Origin: Planctomycetota bacterium
GTDB taxonomy: Bacteria > Planctomycetota > UBA1135 > GCA-002748355
Length of the DNA stretch: 39,496 nucleotides
Direction: 5' to 3'
Assembly (NCBI GenBank): GCA_026984035.1
Contig: JALSSW010000158.1
Span: 1-39,496, forward strand
Numbering within the stretch: the stretch's first letter is position 1; every line of letters begins with the position of its first letter. A model generated the notes under the pieces. That model was given only the letters and a program-made list of their open reading frames with translations. It did not search any database and was not told the origin of the DNA. Shown here piece by piece: positions 1 through 8,402 of the stretch. The position numbers and the translations under genes were made by a program.

Positions 1-1377
1 AATCCGGTCGGATTTCTGGGAGAGCACCGTCCTCCCATTTCCCTTCGCATCAAAATTGCGGGCTTCCCAAAGAAGGGGTGTCCCCCATGTATTGTTGAAA
101 AAAAATCCCAGCCCAAAAAGGGTGGCGAGGGTCAAGGGAAGCGAAAACCGGAATCGCCCCAGGCCCAGTGCAAGAAACCCTGCTGCGAGAAGAGGCATGA
201 AACGGAGAGGAGAACCAAGGCCCCAGGCTTCGAGAGGGAGGGCGAAGAGGAGGGGGCTCCCCAAGCCCACGAGAGCAGCTCCCATGGAAAAAAGGAAGAA
301 GGCCTTGCCGGCAATGGATTCTCCTGCTCCGTCCTTGGCCCCACGCCGGGAGATCCAAGCCGGGATCAACCCACCAAGAGGAAGGCTGGCGGGAAGGAGG
401 AGGAGACCAGGATATACGGTCGCCCCAAACAACGCGCCAGAGAGACTCTCCAGCGACAAGCCTGCCAAGTCCCCCGCAAAGCTTTCGACCAAGACCATGG
501 AAAGGAGGACACCCAGGAGAGAGAACAGTCCCATCCAGGAAGGTCCCAGGCGGCGCCCCAAGTCGCGAAACCCAAGGAGAAAACTTCCCAGGGCGAGGCC
601 CAACAAGAGCCCCAAGAGGGAACCTGCTTGGGTGGGAAGGAAGGATCCAAAAGAAAAAGACAACCTCCTGGGTAACCAAATCTCCAAAAGAAGCAGAGCC
701 GCCCCAGCAACAATCAGGATTTTTCCTCCCCTTCCTTCCTCCTCCCAAGCAGAGGCTGCTTGCGTTTCATCCACGAAGTCTTGCCCTTCCTCGGCGATCG
801 GGTTTCTTAGCCCTAGGAGAAAAAAGAAGGAAAGAGCATACAAAGAGACAGCAAGCCAAAGGCTGGTCCTGATTCCCAGAAGAGGGATCATGGCCAATGC
901 CCCCAAGCCAAGTCCAAGGCAAGATCCGAGGAGATTACTCCCATTTAAAAAAAAGGCGGCTCGGTGAAAGCTCCCCTGCAATGCCGTGATGCAGAGGGGA
1001 AAGGCTTCCCCCATAAACACTGCCGGGACTCCAACTCCCAAGAAAAACAAAGGACCCAGAAGAGGATCCCCCGGATGGAGTTGTAAGGCAGCAAAAGGCA
1101 GGAGAGGAAGCAGAAAGGCGACCAACAAATAGAGTCGACTGGCTCGTTTCAACAGCCTTCCCTTGGGATTCCTCTGCTGCGAAGCGCGCTTTCCTCCTAC
1201 CCCCAAACCCAAAAGGAAGGCAGCGAGTACAAAACCTTGTGCTTGGGAACCCTGCCCCAAGTAAAGGGCTGCCATCCGAAGAGATAAAATCTCAAAGAGA
1301 AGTCCCCCAAACCCGGAAAGGAAGACTGCCAATAAAGCCCGAGAAACAAGGAATGAGGCTATCGGCCTCGAAGGCAT
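1..1377 (-). CDS. Membrane-fused spermidine-synthase-like protein (3' part beyond the left edge)
   Basis: An open frame starts at ATG 1377, two bases after the ptsN-like stop, and runs off position 1 without a stop. About 459 codons are visible. The N-terminus (SGFGGLLFEILSLRM, then AAFLLGLGVGGK) matches the opening of membrane-fused spermine/spermidine synthase proteins, in which a multi-span MFS-like half precedes an aminopropyltransferase-like half. Many hydrophobic segments follow, split by a charged loop near residues 195-215 (NPIAEEGQDFVDETQ). Close to the edge, WEARNFDAKGNGR resembles the start of the synthase-like domain, often xSRNFYG in relatives. Its catalytic part is outside the window, so polyamine synthesis is not shown and many such proteins have unknown substrates. 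The two-base spacing suggests translational coupling to the PTS gene. A membrane location is well supported; the exact function is not. Confidence 0.72.
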   Translation of the reverse strand, partial: MPSRPIASFLVSRALLAVFLSGFGGLLFEILSLRMAALYLGQGSQAQGFVLAAFLLGLGVGGKRASQQRNPKGRLLKRASRLYLLVAFLLPLLPFAALQLHPGDPLLGPLFFLGVGVPAVFMGEAFPLCITALQGSFHRAAFFLNGSNLLGSCLGLGLGALAMIPLLGIRTSLWLAVSLYALSFFFLLGLRNPIAEEGQDFVDETQAASAWEEEGRGGKILIVAGAALLLLEIWLPRRLSFSFGSFLPTQAGSLLGLLLGLALGSFLLGFRDLGRRLGPSWMGLFSLLGVLLSMVLVESFAGDLAGLSLESLSGALFGATVYPGLLLLPASLPLGGLIPAWISRRGAKDGAGESIAGKAFFLFSMGAALVGLGSPLLFALPLEAWGLGSPLRFMPLLAAGFLALGLGRFRFSLPLTLATLFGLGFFFNNTWGTPLLWEARNFDAKGNGRTVLSQKSDRI

Positions 1378-1379
1378 CG

Positions 1380-1847
1380 TCAGGCCTTACTCTCTGCCCC
1401 GGCGAGGATGTCGTGGACTTGCGCGGGAGTCTTCGCTTCGAGAAGGTCCTTGCGGATTTCGGGACGAATGAGAATCCTGGCAAGAGATGCAAGCGTCCGG
1501 ACGTGGAGAATCTTACGAGCGGGGGGGATAAGCATACAACAAATCAAATGCACGGGCTCACCCTCAGGCCCCCCAAAAGACAGGCCCTTGGGGGAGATCG
1601 CAATGGCGCCGATTTCCCGAGCCAATCCAGGCAAAGACGCATGGGGAATGGCCAAGCCATCTCCCATCACGGTTGACATCGACTTCTCACGTTCCATAAG
1701 AGCTGAGAGGGCCTTTTCTTGAAGCCTCTCCTCCAAAAGCCCAACCTCCACTAAATGTTTGACAATCAGCGAGAGGCACTCTTCGGGCCCACTTCCTTGA
1801 AAGTCGAGGATCACTCCTTCGATGGGGAAGATATCGCTCAAATTCAT
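1380..1847 (-). CDS. ptsN: PTS EIIA type-2 (fructose/nitrogen) domain protein, PtsN-like
   Basis: This 155-residue, single-domain cytoplasmic protein has the length and layout of PtsN/EIIA(Fru). The phosphorylation site motif GDGLAIPHAS places the active histidine at H69. The second conserved histidine is H115, in LHVRTLASLARIL. No EIIB or EIIC domain is attached and no sugar permease lies nearby. A regulatory role, in which HPr phosphorylates the protein and it controls potassium transport or stress responses, is therefore more likely than sugar uptake. The gene sits between an antiporter gene 266 bases upstream and the membrane-fused spermidine-synthase-like gene, whose start is two bases after this stop. 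Family identity is secure. The label ptsN rather than another stand-alone EIIA is inference. Confidence 0.85.
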   Translation of the reverse strand: MNLSDIFPIEGVILDFQGSGPEECLSLIVKHLVEVGLLEERLQEKALSALMEREKSMSTVMGDGLAIPHASLPGLAREIGAIAISPKGLSFGGPEGEPVHLICCMLIPPARKILHVRTLASLARILIRPEIRKDLLEAKTPAQVHDILAGAESKA

Positions 1848-2113
1848 CTCGCAGGCGCTCCAAAGGGAAAAATTGAACGGAACATGCTGCCCTCCCCATC
1901 CCGATTTGGAAAGGAGAAAGAATCAAGAATCCTAAGCCGACCACCCCCCTTCCCGCAATTTCCCTGAACAAAAAACGTTTTTCCGGGGACCAACGAGCTT
2001 GGAAAACCCGGTGGAGACAAGACCTCTCTACCAAGCCCTTCCTACAGGGTCCGACGAGGGCCGTTCCTATTCGGACCCCCTTCTCCTGCATCAACCTTCC
2101 CGAAGAATGCGAA

Positions 2114-3748
2114 TTACACAAAAACCCAGTTACATAAAAAGAGAATCGGAACCAGAATGCCCACCGACCACAAAAGGTATCCAAAGAACGATGGCATCTT
2201 AATTCCTGCCTCATTGGCAATGGAACGAACCATAAAATTGGGACCGTTTCCGATGTAGGTCATGGCCCCCATAAAGACAGCTCCCAAGCTAATGGCTGTC
2301 AAAATCTTCTCCGGGATGATGAAGATATTTTGCACCCCCTGGGTTTCCCATTGCAAAGCTAAAGCTTTGGCTTGGGCCAGACTCATGATATGGGCTTCAT
2401 GCCCCTGGGCAAAAATAAGGACTCGATCCAGGTATTGACTCCCCCACTCGTGAATTCCGTTAGCCAAGGCCAAGAAGGAAACATAGGTGGGAGCATTATC
2501 CAAGAAGGATGAGAGGCTCCCGGTTGCCCAAAAAAATTGATGGCCCGTTGTCACTCCAAGATCCCCACCTCGAGCCTCAAGAAGCGCAAGAGCCGGAATC
2601 ATCGTGCTGAAAATCCCAATGAAGACAACAGCGACCTCAACGATCGGAGCGAAAGAAAAGGCATTTTGCCGGCGGTTCTCCGGACGCGTCGAGAACCAGC
2701 CGAGAAGGGCCATCAAAATCATGAACCCTTCTCGGCTGGGAAAGTGGAAGACATCCGGCATGGCCACAGCCATGACAACCCCACCAAGGAACAAGAAATT
2801 TTGTGCCCCTCGAACAATAAGAGGCCGGTCGTGCTCCTCATCCAGCAAGAGGTCAGACTTTGTCTCCCTGCTGTGTGCGATCCAATCCAAAAAGAAATAC
2901 ACAACGAGCAAAGAACCCACGACAAAAGCCCATTCCTTCCAAAGGCTGAAGGTCCATGTAAAGGGAACTCCTTTCAAAAAGCCCAAGAACAAGGGTGGGT
3001 CCCCCAGCGGGGTCAGGCACCCGCCGGTATTGCACACAATGAAAATAAAAAAGATCACGGTATGGAGCTTGTGCTTGCGCTCCTTGTTGGTGGTGAGGAT
3101 GGGCCGTATCAGGAGCATCGCGGCCCCTGTAGTCCCAATAAAACTTGCAAGGAGCCCACCGACAGCAAGAAAAGATGTGTTAATTTTTGGAGTCCCCTTG
3201 AGATTTCCCGTGATGACAATCCCACCGGAAATCATGAAAAGGGAACCCAGGAGCACAATAAACGCGATATATTCCTCCCCCACATGCAAGATTTGATGCC
3301 AGTTCCCCTCTGAACCAGGTCCTCCTGAGAACCGATAGGTGTAGTAGAGAACAGGCACCCCCAACAGGAGACTGATCAAGGCTCGGTTACGGTCATTCTC
3401 CCACCAGTGGTGCGCGAAAAGAGGCAGGACTGCAATACATAGCAGCATGAGAATAAAGGGTAAAACCGCCCAAACAGGCGGATTCCACTTAAAATGGGTT
3501 TCACCGCCTTCTTCGGCCTTTTTGCGAAAGGATTCCTGCCCCTGTTGAGTTTTCCCTCCTGATTCCTCCTGGATCTCCACCCCAGGATGCTTGCTTTCCC
3601 TCATTCCCCGATTCGCTGAGAAAAGAGAATCCATCTCATGGCTGGGAGAAGGCAATAAATCTGACGCAAGGATCTCCGGGGATGCCACTAAGGGAGAAGT
3701 CAGAAAAAAGGTCAACCAAAAGAAGAGCGGGACAAGAAAATTCCGCAT
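2114..3748 (-). CDS. Sodium:proton antiporter of the CitMHS/NhaD-like type
   Basis: This 544-residue inner-membrane protein opens with a signal-like hydrophobic segment (residues 1-22). A polar, probably periplasmic stretch of about 65 residues follows, then about twelve predicted membrane spans. Signature stretches are GTTGAAMLLIRPIL and NTGGCLTPLGDPPLFLGF in the first half, and SLSSFLDNAPTYVSFLALA and TYIGNGPNFMVRSIA in the second. These inverted-repeat hairpin motifs are typical of the ion transporter superfamily, in the branch annotated as sodium:proton antiporter or putative citrate transport (CitMHS_2). The likely job is sodium or pH homeostasis, but the transported ion cannot be decided from sequence. 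The gene is transcribed divergently from the gspD region and lies upstream of the ptsN-like gene on the same strand. Confidence 0.82.
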   Translation of the reverse strand: MRNFLVPLFFWLTFFLTSPLVASPEILASDLLPSPSHEMDSLFSANRGMRESKHPGVEIQEESGGKTQQGQESFRKKAEEGGETHFKWNPPVWAVLPFILMLLCIAVLPLFAHHWWENDRNRALISLLLGVPVLYYTYRFSGGPGSEGNWHQILHVGEEYIAFIVLLGSLFMISGGIVITGNLKGTPKINTSFLAVGGLLASFIGTTGAAMLLIRPILTTNKERKHKLHTVIFFIFIVCNTGGCLTPLGDPPLFLGFLKGVPFTWTFSLWKEWAFVVGSLLVVYFFLDWIAHSRETKSDLLLDEEHDRPLIVRGAQNFLFLGGVVMAVAMPDVFHFPSREGFMILMALLGWFSTRPENRRQNAFSFAPIVEVAVVFIGIFSTMIPALALLEARGGDLGVTTGHQFFWATGSLSSFLDNAPTYVSFLALANGIHEWGSQYLDRVLIFAQGHEAHIMSLAQAKALALQWETQGVQNIFIIPEKILTAISLGAVFMGAMTYIGNGPNFMVRSIANEAGIKMPSFFGYLLWSVGILVPILFLCNWVFV

Positions 3749-4253
3749 ACACCACTCACTTCATCAAAAGAAGAATTTCAATCGGGGGAGGAGAACCATC
3801 GAAACCGCCCGTGCCCCTCATCGCAAAGCCTTTTCTAAAAAGGAAGTCCCCCGGAGAACCGGCATCCCATCCCCATGGCCCCCCAAGGAATCCTTTGAAC
3901 CCCGGTTCTGTGGGAAAGAAACCGGCTTAAGACTTTGAGGTCATGAATAAAGAGGGAAAAAAACAGCTTGTAGAGAAACCCAAGTCCTGAATCATATAGG
4001 TTCAATCAGTCGAACTTACTTTGCTGTTTCTTTTTATGCCGAAACGGAATAAAAAAACGGTCTTCTCGTCCGAAGGGCTTGTCCGATGTTGGCAAACCAG
4101 CATGGAAGAGAAAGATCCACTCCACGAGGAGAAGCAAAACTGGTGCAAATCTCCACACTCCGTCGAATTTATAAGTATTGTTTTTGCGAACGCTCAAGCT
4201 CCCCTCGGGAGGGCCATGGGAGCGCTCCTTACCCCTTCCGAGGGGGCTTCCGC
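3749..4253. other. Divergent intergenic region between the antiporter gene and gspD
   Basis: No convincing gene is seen in these 505 bases. The short open frames here lack ribosome binding sites and look non-coding. The region should hold the promoters for both flanking genes, but I find no good pair of -35 and -10 boxes. A TATAAG at 4170-4175 is the best single -10-like element and has no matching -35. At the gspD end there are two inverted repeats: GCTCCC/GGGAGC at 4198-4203 and 4218-4223, and the start-codon hairpin at 4243-4263 described separately. Confidence 0.6.
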
Positions 4254-4263
4254 TTGAAGCCCC
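4240..4263 (+). promoter_or_regulatory. gspD ribosome binding site and start codon inside an RNA hairpin
   Basis: GAGGGGG at 4240-4246 is a Shine-Dalgarno-like sequence seven bases before a TTG codon at 4254. It decides the gspD start, because that TTG gives a proper signal peptide. GGGGCTTC (4243-4250) pairs perfectly with GAAGCCCC (4256-4263) around the five-base loop CGCTT. The Shine-Dalgarno lies in the 5' arm and the start codon spans the loop and the first base of the 3' arm. No T tract follows, so this is not an intrinsic terminator. Control of translation by this structure is inference. Confidence 0.5.
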
Positions 4264-6554
4264 GCTTACATGCAACTCTCCTGCTTATGGGTTGCCTGGG
4301 ATTAGGTTTTTCCCCCAGCACAGCTCTGCTGGGACAAACCCCTCCTCAAAACCCTCCGGGCAACCAACCGGGCAACCAAGGCGGGGGGGGGCAGGGCAAA
4401 AAGATCCGAGTGCAGGGCGATACCGTGATCTTTGCAGTAGAAGAAGAAAAGGGAGTCCCTTTTCTCCAGTTTGTGAAGTTCGTCCAGAAAATCACCCACA
4501 AAACCTTCTACATCGACACCGAGAGTGATCCCACTCTCCAACCCGATAGCCCAACCAACCAGATTCGCCTACTGGGGACCATGCGAATCAAAAAGGACAA
4601 ACTCTTCGGATTCTTCCAAACCGTCCTTTTCATCAAAGGCTGGGCCATTATTCCTCGAGGCAAAGACCCATCCAAGTTCTATCAAATCGTCAAGATCCAA
4701 ACGAAAACCCATGATGTCAAAAAGGGCGCCATCTTCGTCCCCCCGGACGAGTTGGAAAATTATAAAGACAAAACGGGTTCCTACATCATCACCACCCTCC
4801 GACTGAAAAACATTAACGCTTCCCTCGCTGCTGCCAATCTCAGGGCTTTTCACAATGATCCTCTGGGGATTGACCAGATGATCGCCCTTGGAGATTCGAG
4901 CGGCCAGCAAAAGGCTCTAATGCTCGCTGGCTTTGCGCCGTCAGTTTACACTCTTTCTCAGCTTCTCAGGCTGGTGGACATTAAAGAAGAAGCACCCAAA
5001 GCAAGCCTGCGAACAATCCGTCTTCAATACATGGCCCCCGAAGACATCGTCCCGATCTTGGACCAGCTTGTTGCCCAGAAGAAAACGGGCGCCCAACCGG
5101 CAGGACAGGGGACCCCCAATCCCGAAGATCTGGTCCCAATCAAAATCATGGTAGTACCCAATTCCAACCGAATCATCATTCATGCTCACGAAAAGAAGAT
5201 CCGGGAGATTGAAAACATTGTCGCCAGGCTTGACACCAAGATTGAAACCTTCCAGGGCAACTACCATGTCTATCGGCTCAGGAATACCTTGGCCAAGGAT
5301 ATTCGAAAAACCCTCAGGGACTTCTTTCAACAAGCGAGTACTGCCCAACGCCAAAGCAACCGAGGCGGAGGGGCTCCCGGCGCCAGCAGGGCTTCCTCCC
5401 AAACAGAGCCCCCACCGGTCATCATCGACGACGAGAAAAGCAATTCCCTGTTGATTTCAGCGTCTAAAAGTCAGTACGAAAAAGTCTCGGAGCTGGTGAA
5501 GAAGTTGGATGTACGCCAACCTCAGGTCCTTATTGAGGCTGCGTTAATCGAATTGGGCACACAAGATGTTGATAAATTGGGGATCGAACTTGGCCTGTTA
5601 GATATCGGAGGGAAACACTTCACCAGGCCCTTTGGTTTCACATCCTATGGACTCACCACCTTTCAAGACACTGATGGGAACGGTCTCCCCGACACTCGTC
5701 TTCCGGATTTCGAGAACCCCTTGCAAGGGATCACAGGAGGCATTTTATCCAGCGATGACTTCGCCATTCCTGTCATTGTGAATGCCTTGAAATCCGACAC
5801 AACGGCCAATGTCCTGTCCATCCCTTCGGTGTTGGTGAATAACAACGAGGACGCCCTCGTCACAAGCAAGGACTCCTTTCCCACAACAAGGAGCCAGACG
5901 GGTAACGTCACAACCCAAACGGATTTCAGCGGATTCCAGGACGCTGGGATCGATCTGGCCATCTCGCCAAGTATCTCGGAAGGCAATTACGTCAAACTCA
6001 ACATCAAACTCGAGGTCTCCAAGTTCACAGGATCCTTTGATTCCAGCTCGGCGGTGCCTCCCCCGAAAACCGTTAGGACCATCCAAACAGTTGTTACCAT
6101 CCCCTCCGGGAACACCATGGTCTTCGGAGGAGTCATCGAAGATCAATCGAGCGAAACCAATGATGGCATCCCCTTCCTCAAGGATCTCCCCATCCTCGGC
6201 ATTCTTTTTAGGAAACAGGAGACCACGAAACGGAAAACAAATCTTTACTTCTTTTTGACACCTCACATCCTGGATGAAGAGGATTTTTCGGATCTCTCCA
6301 AGCTCACCTTTGAAAAGAAACTCGAGGCGTCCAAGTACATCGGCCACCGCCGACTTAAGATCTTAGACCCAAAATGGAAGGGCGAAGACAGCTATAGCCT
6401 GGAGGATCCGGCATCCACGATTGAGGATCTCGATAAACTTGGTGGATTTGAGATTCCAACCTATGTCAGGCCTCCAGCAGGGGAGACCAAGCCCGACGGT
6501 GCTTCTGCAGACAAACTTCATCGAGCAACCAAAAGCAGGGGGAAACATCAGTGA
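4254..6554 (+). CDS. gspD: Type II secretion secretin GspD
   Basis: GspD forms the outer-membrane channel of the type II secretion system. From the TTG start at 4254 it is 766 residues. The frame is open back to an ATG at 4086, but those 56 extra residues look non-coding and would bury the signal peptide, which reads MKPRLHATLLLMGCLGLGF. After a Gly/Asn-rich linker come an N0-like domain (VPFLQFVKFVQ onward) and two or three ring-building N domains. A Gly/Ser-rich loop (RGGGAPGASRASS) then leads into the secretin core, which starts at VLIEAALIELG. The family signature near the C-terminus appears as PFLKDLPILGILFRK. About 90 charged residues follow it. No lipobox is visible, so a pilotin or another route may assemble it. 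The last four bases overlap gspE. Confidence 0.93.
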   Translation: MKPRLHATLLLMGCLGLGFSPSTALLGQTPPQNPPGNQPGNQGGGGQGKKIRVQGDTVIFAVEEEKGVPFLQFVKFVQKITHKTFYIDTESDPTLQPDSPTNQIRLLGTMRIKKDKLFGFFQTVLFIKGWAIIPRGKDPSKFYQIVKIQTKTHDVKKGAIFVPPDELENYKDKTGSYIITTLRLKNINASLAAANLRAFHNDPLGIDQMIALGDSSGQQKALMLAGFAPSVYTLSQLLRLVDIKEEAPKASLRTIRLQYMAPEDIVPILDQLVAQKKTGAQPAGQGTPNPEDLVPIKIMVVPNSNRIIIHAHEKKIREIENIVARLDTKIETFQGNYHVYRLRNTLAKDIRKTLRDFFQQASTAQRQSNRGGGAPGASRASSQTEPPPVIIDDEKSNSLLISASKSQYEKVSELVKKLDVRQPQVLIEAALIELGTQDVDKLGIELGLLDIGGKHFTRPFGFTSYGLTTFQDTDGNGLPDTRLPDFENPLQGITGGILSSDDFAIPVIVNALKSDTTANVLSIPSVLVNNNEDALVTSKDSFPTTRSQTGNVTTQTDFSGFQDAGIDLAISPSISEGNYVKLNIKLEVSKFTGSFDSSSAVPPPKTVRTIQTVVTIPSGNTMVFGGVIEDQSSETNDGIPFLKDLPILGILFRKQETTKRKTNLYFFLTPHILDEEDFSDLSKLTFEKKLEASKYIGHRRLKILDPKWKGEDSYSLEDPASTIEDLDKLGGFEIPTYVRPPAGETKPDGASADKLHRATKSRGKHQ
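4383..4391 (+). repeat. Nine-base poly-G tract inside gspD
   Basis: Nine consecutive G residues encode part of the Gly-rich linker just after the GspD signal peptide (protein NQGGGGQGKK). A one-base slip would truncate the secretin near its N-terminus. Long G runs are common sites of phase variation in some bacteria; nothing here shows that this one varies. Confidence 0.8.
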
Positions 6555-8323
6555 CAACTCAGGAGTCTCAACCTCCTGCCGGAAAGCCGGATGAGGAAGA
6601 AAGGGAACAACCCGCCAGAGATAACCTGAAGGAGGCACTCCTGAAGAAAATAGGGATCCCAGAGGAGAAGATCCCTGACATTCTGAAGGCGGAGAGAGAA
6701 TCGGAACAGACTCTCGACCAAATCCTCATTCAGAAAAATTATCTGCCGGAAAAGAAAGTCCTGACCTTTTTCTCGGAACTTCTCGACATCCCATACCGGG
6801 AGGATCTGAGCGGCGTTCGTGTTCCGATGGATTTCATTCAACTCGTCCCCGTTCAATTTGCTCGAAATTCTCTTCTTTGCGTCATTGATGAGCAAGAGGA
6901 CAGTGCTCAAGTCGCCACCTGCCATCCTTTGGAGACACAAGCCTTGGATGACTTGGCGACTCTCATGAACCGGGAGATCGAACCCGTTCTGGTTCCCAAG
7001 CAAGAGATCTCCACCCTGATCAACCGGGCCTATCGTCATAAGGCTGATGGAGTTGATGAGGCCCTCGATGACATTGAGGAAGAAGACATCATGGGCTTGG
7101 CCACGGACATTGAAGAGTCCGAGGACCTCCTGGATGTCGCCAACAAGGCGCCGATCATCAAACTGGTCAATATGCTCCTCTTCCAGGCTTTAAAGCTGCG
7201 AGCATCCGATATTCATCTCCAACCTTTTCCTGAACGCCTCCAAGTGCGAATGCGTATCGACGGCATCCTTTATGACATGGAAGCCATTCCAAAAAAAGCA
7301 CAGGAAGCCATCACTTCCCGTGTCAAGGTCATGGGAAAAATGGACATTGCTGAACGCCGCCTTCCCCAAGATGGCCGGGCCAGCATCCGCATCGGAGATG
7401 GTGAAGTGGACGTCCGTATCTCCACGATCCCCGTAAACCATGGAGAACGCATCGTCTTCCGTATCTTGGACAAATCCGCTCGTATCTACACTCTTGAAGA
7501 GATCGGGCTCAACGAAGAAGGCCTTAGGATCATCCGCCGTTACCTCAGCTATTCTCATGGAATGATCTTTGTGACGGGTCCAACCGGTTCCGGGAAGACA
7601 ACGACTCTTTATGCGGGCCTTCAGGAGATGGACTCCAAGGAAAAGAACATCCTTACGATCGAAGATCCCATCGAATACAACCTGGACACAATCTCCCAAG
7701 TACAAGTCAATACAAAAAAAGGACTCACCTTTGCCGCAGGATTGCGGTCTTTTCTCCGCCAAGACCCCGATGTCATGATGGTGGGAGAAGTCCGAGACAA
7801 AGAAACCGCAGAAATCGCAATCCGAGCAGCCCTAACCGGTCACCTTGTGTTTTCAACCGTCCATACAAATGACTCCGCATCCACGATCACCAGGTTATTG
7901 GACATCGAGATTGAACCCTATTTGGTTTCCAGCTCCTTGCTGTTAGTGGTTGCTCAACGCCTGGTCCGATTGATTTGTCCCACCTGCAAGGAAGAGGTAG
8001 ATCCGGACGAAAAAACCACCTTTGCACTGGAAGAGCTGGATCTCAGCCTGGATCAATTCCCCCACCGCAAAGTCTGGAAGGGAGCTGGTTGTGATGATTG
8101 CTTTCATTCAGGGTTCCAGGGGCGAACGGCCATTTATGAGATTCTTCCCATCGATCACGAGATTCAAGCCCAGATCGTCAGCCAAGCAACCGCCACGGAG
8201 ATTAAAAAAGGAGCCATCCGTAGAGGCCTTCGGACTCTCCGAATGAATGGGATTGATCGAGTCCTCTCAGGCTTGACCACCCCCTCGGAGATTCTCCGTG
8301 TTACACAAGCCGATATATTCTAA
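6551..8323 (+). CDS. gspE: Type II secretion ATPase GspE
   Basis: This cytoplasmic hexameric ATPase drives pseudopilus assembly. It starts at GTG 6551 and overlaps the gspD stop by four bases, so the two are probably translationally coupled. Residues about 25-160 form a GspE/PilB N-terminal (MshEN-like) region, followed by an acidic linker (about 168-195). The ATPase core contains Walker A GPTGSGKT (343-350), an Asp-box stretch LTIEDPIEY, the Walker B region DVMMVGEVRD (407-416) and the His-box HLVFSTVHTND. Two CxxC pairs (C476/C479 and C514/C517) form the zinc motif typical of GspE. The length of 590 residues is normal to slightly long. PilB is the main alternative, but the adjoining secretin and gspF-J genes favour GspE. 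Confidence 0.95.
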   Translation: MTTQESQPPAGKPDEEEREQPARDNLKEALLKKIGIPEEKIPDILKAERESEQTLDQILIQKNYLPEKKVLTFFSELLDIPYREDLSGVRVPMDFIQLVPVQFARNSLLCVIDEQEDSAQVATCHPLETQALDDLATLMNREIEPVLVPKQEISTLINRAYRHKADGVDEALDDIEEEDIMGLATDIEESEDLLDVANKAPIIKLVNMLLFQALKLRASDIHLQPFPERLQVRMRIDGILYDMEAIPKKAQEAITSRVKVMGKMDIAERRLPQDGRASIRIGDGEVDVRISTIPVNHGERIVFRILDKSARIYTLEEIGLNEEGLRIIRRYLSYSHGMIFVTGPTGSGKTTTLYAGLQEMDSKEKNILTIEDPIEYNLDTISQVQVNTKKGLTFAAGLRSFLRQDPDVMMVGEVRDKETAEIAIRAALTGHLVFSTVHTNDSASTITRLLDIEIEPYLVSSSLLLVVAQRLVRLICPTCKEEVDPDEKTTFALEELDLSLDQFPHRKVWKGAGCDDCFHSGFQGRTAIYEILPIDHEIQAQIVSQATATEIKKGAIRRGLRTLRMNGIDRVLSGLTTPSEILRVTQADIF

Positions 8324-8402
8324 CGCGGCTCAAGAAGTTACCTCCCAAAGGTCATGGCCTCAGAAAGCAACTTGGATTTGAAAAGAGAGAAATAAAAGCT
8401 GG

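Noticed and set aside
56..967. Long plus-strand open frame of about 300 codons
   Set aside because: It is antisense to the membrane spermidine-synthase-like gene. Its protein is Arg/Pro-rich low-complexity sequence, as expected from the complement of a membrane protein gene.
1971..1982. Perfect palindrome AAAAACGTTTTT between the antiporter and ptsN-like genes
   Set aside because: It is AT-only around CG, short and isolated. A chance match is likely, and there is no partner site to support an operator.
1687..2220. Minus-strand open frame of 177 codons in the gap between the antiporter and ptsN-like genes
   Set aside because: It overlaps the ptsN-like start and the antiporter end in another frame. 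The product is not protein-like (Arg-, Cys- and Trp-rich, no motif).
5745..6347. Minus-strand open frame of 200 codons opposite gspD
   Set aside because: It is the complement of the conserved secretin domain and has no ribosome binding site or family resemblance.
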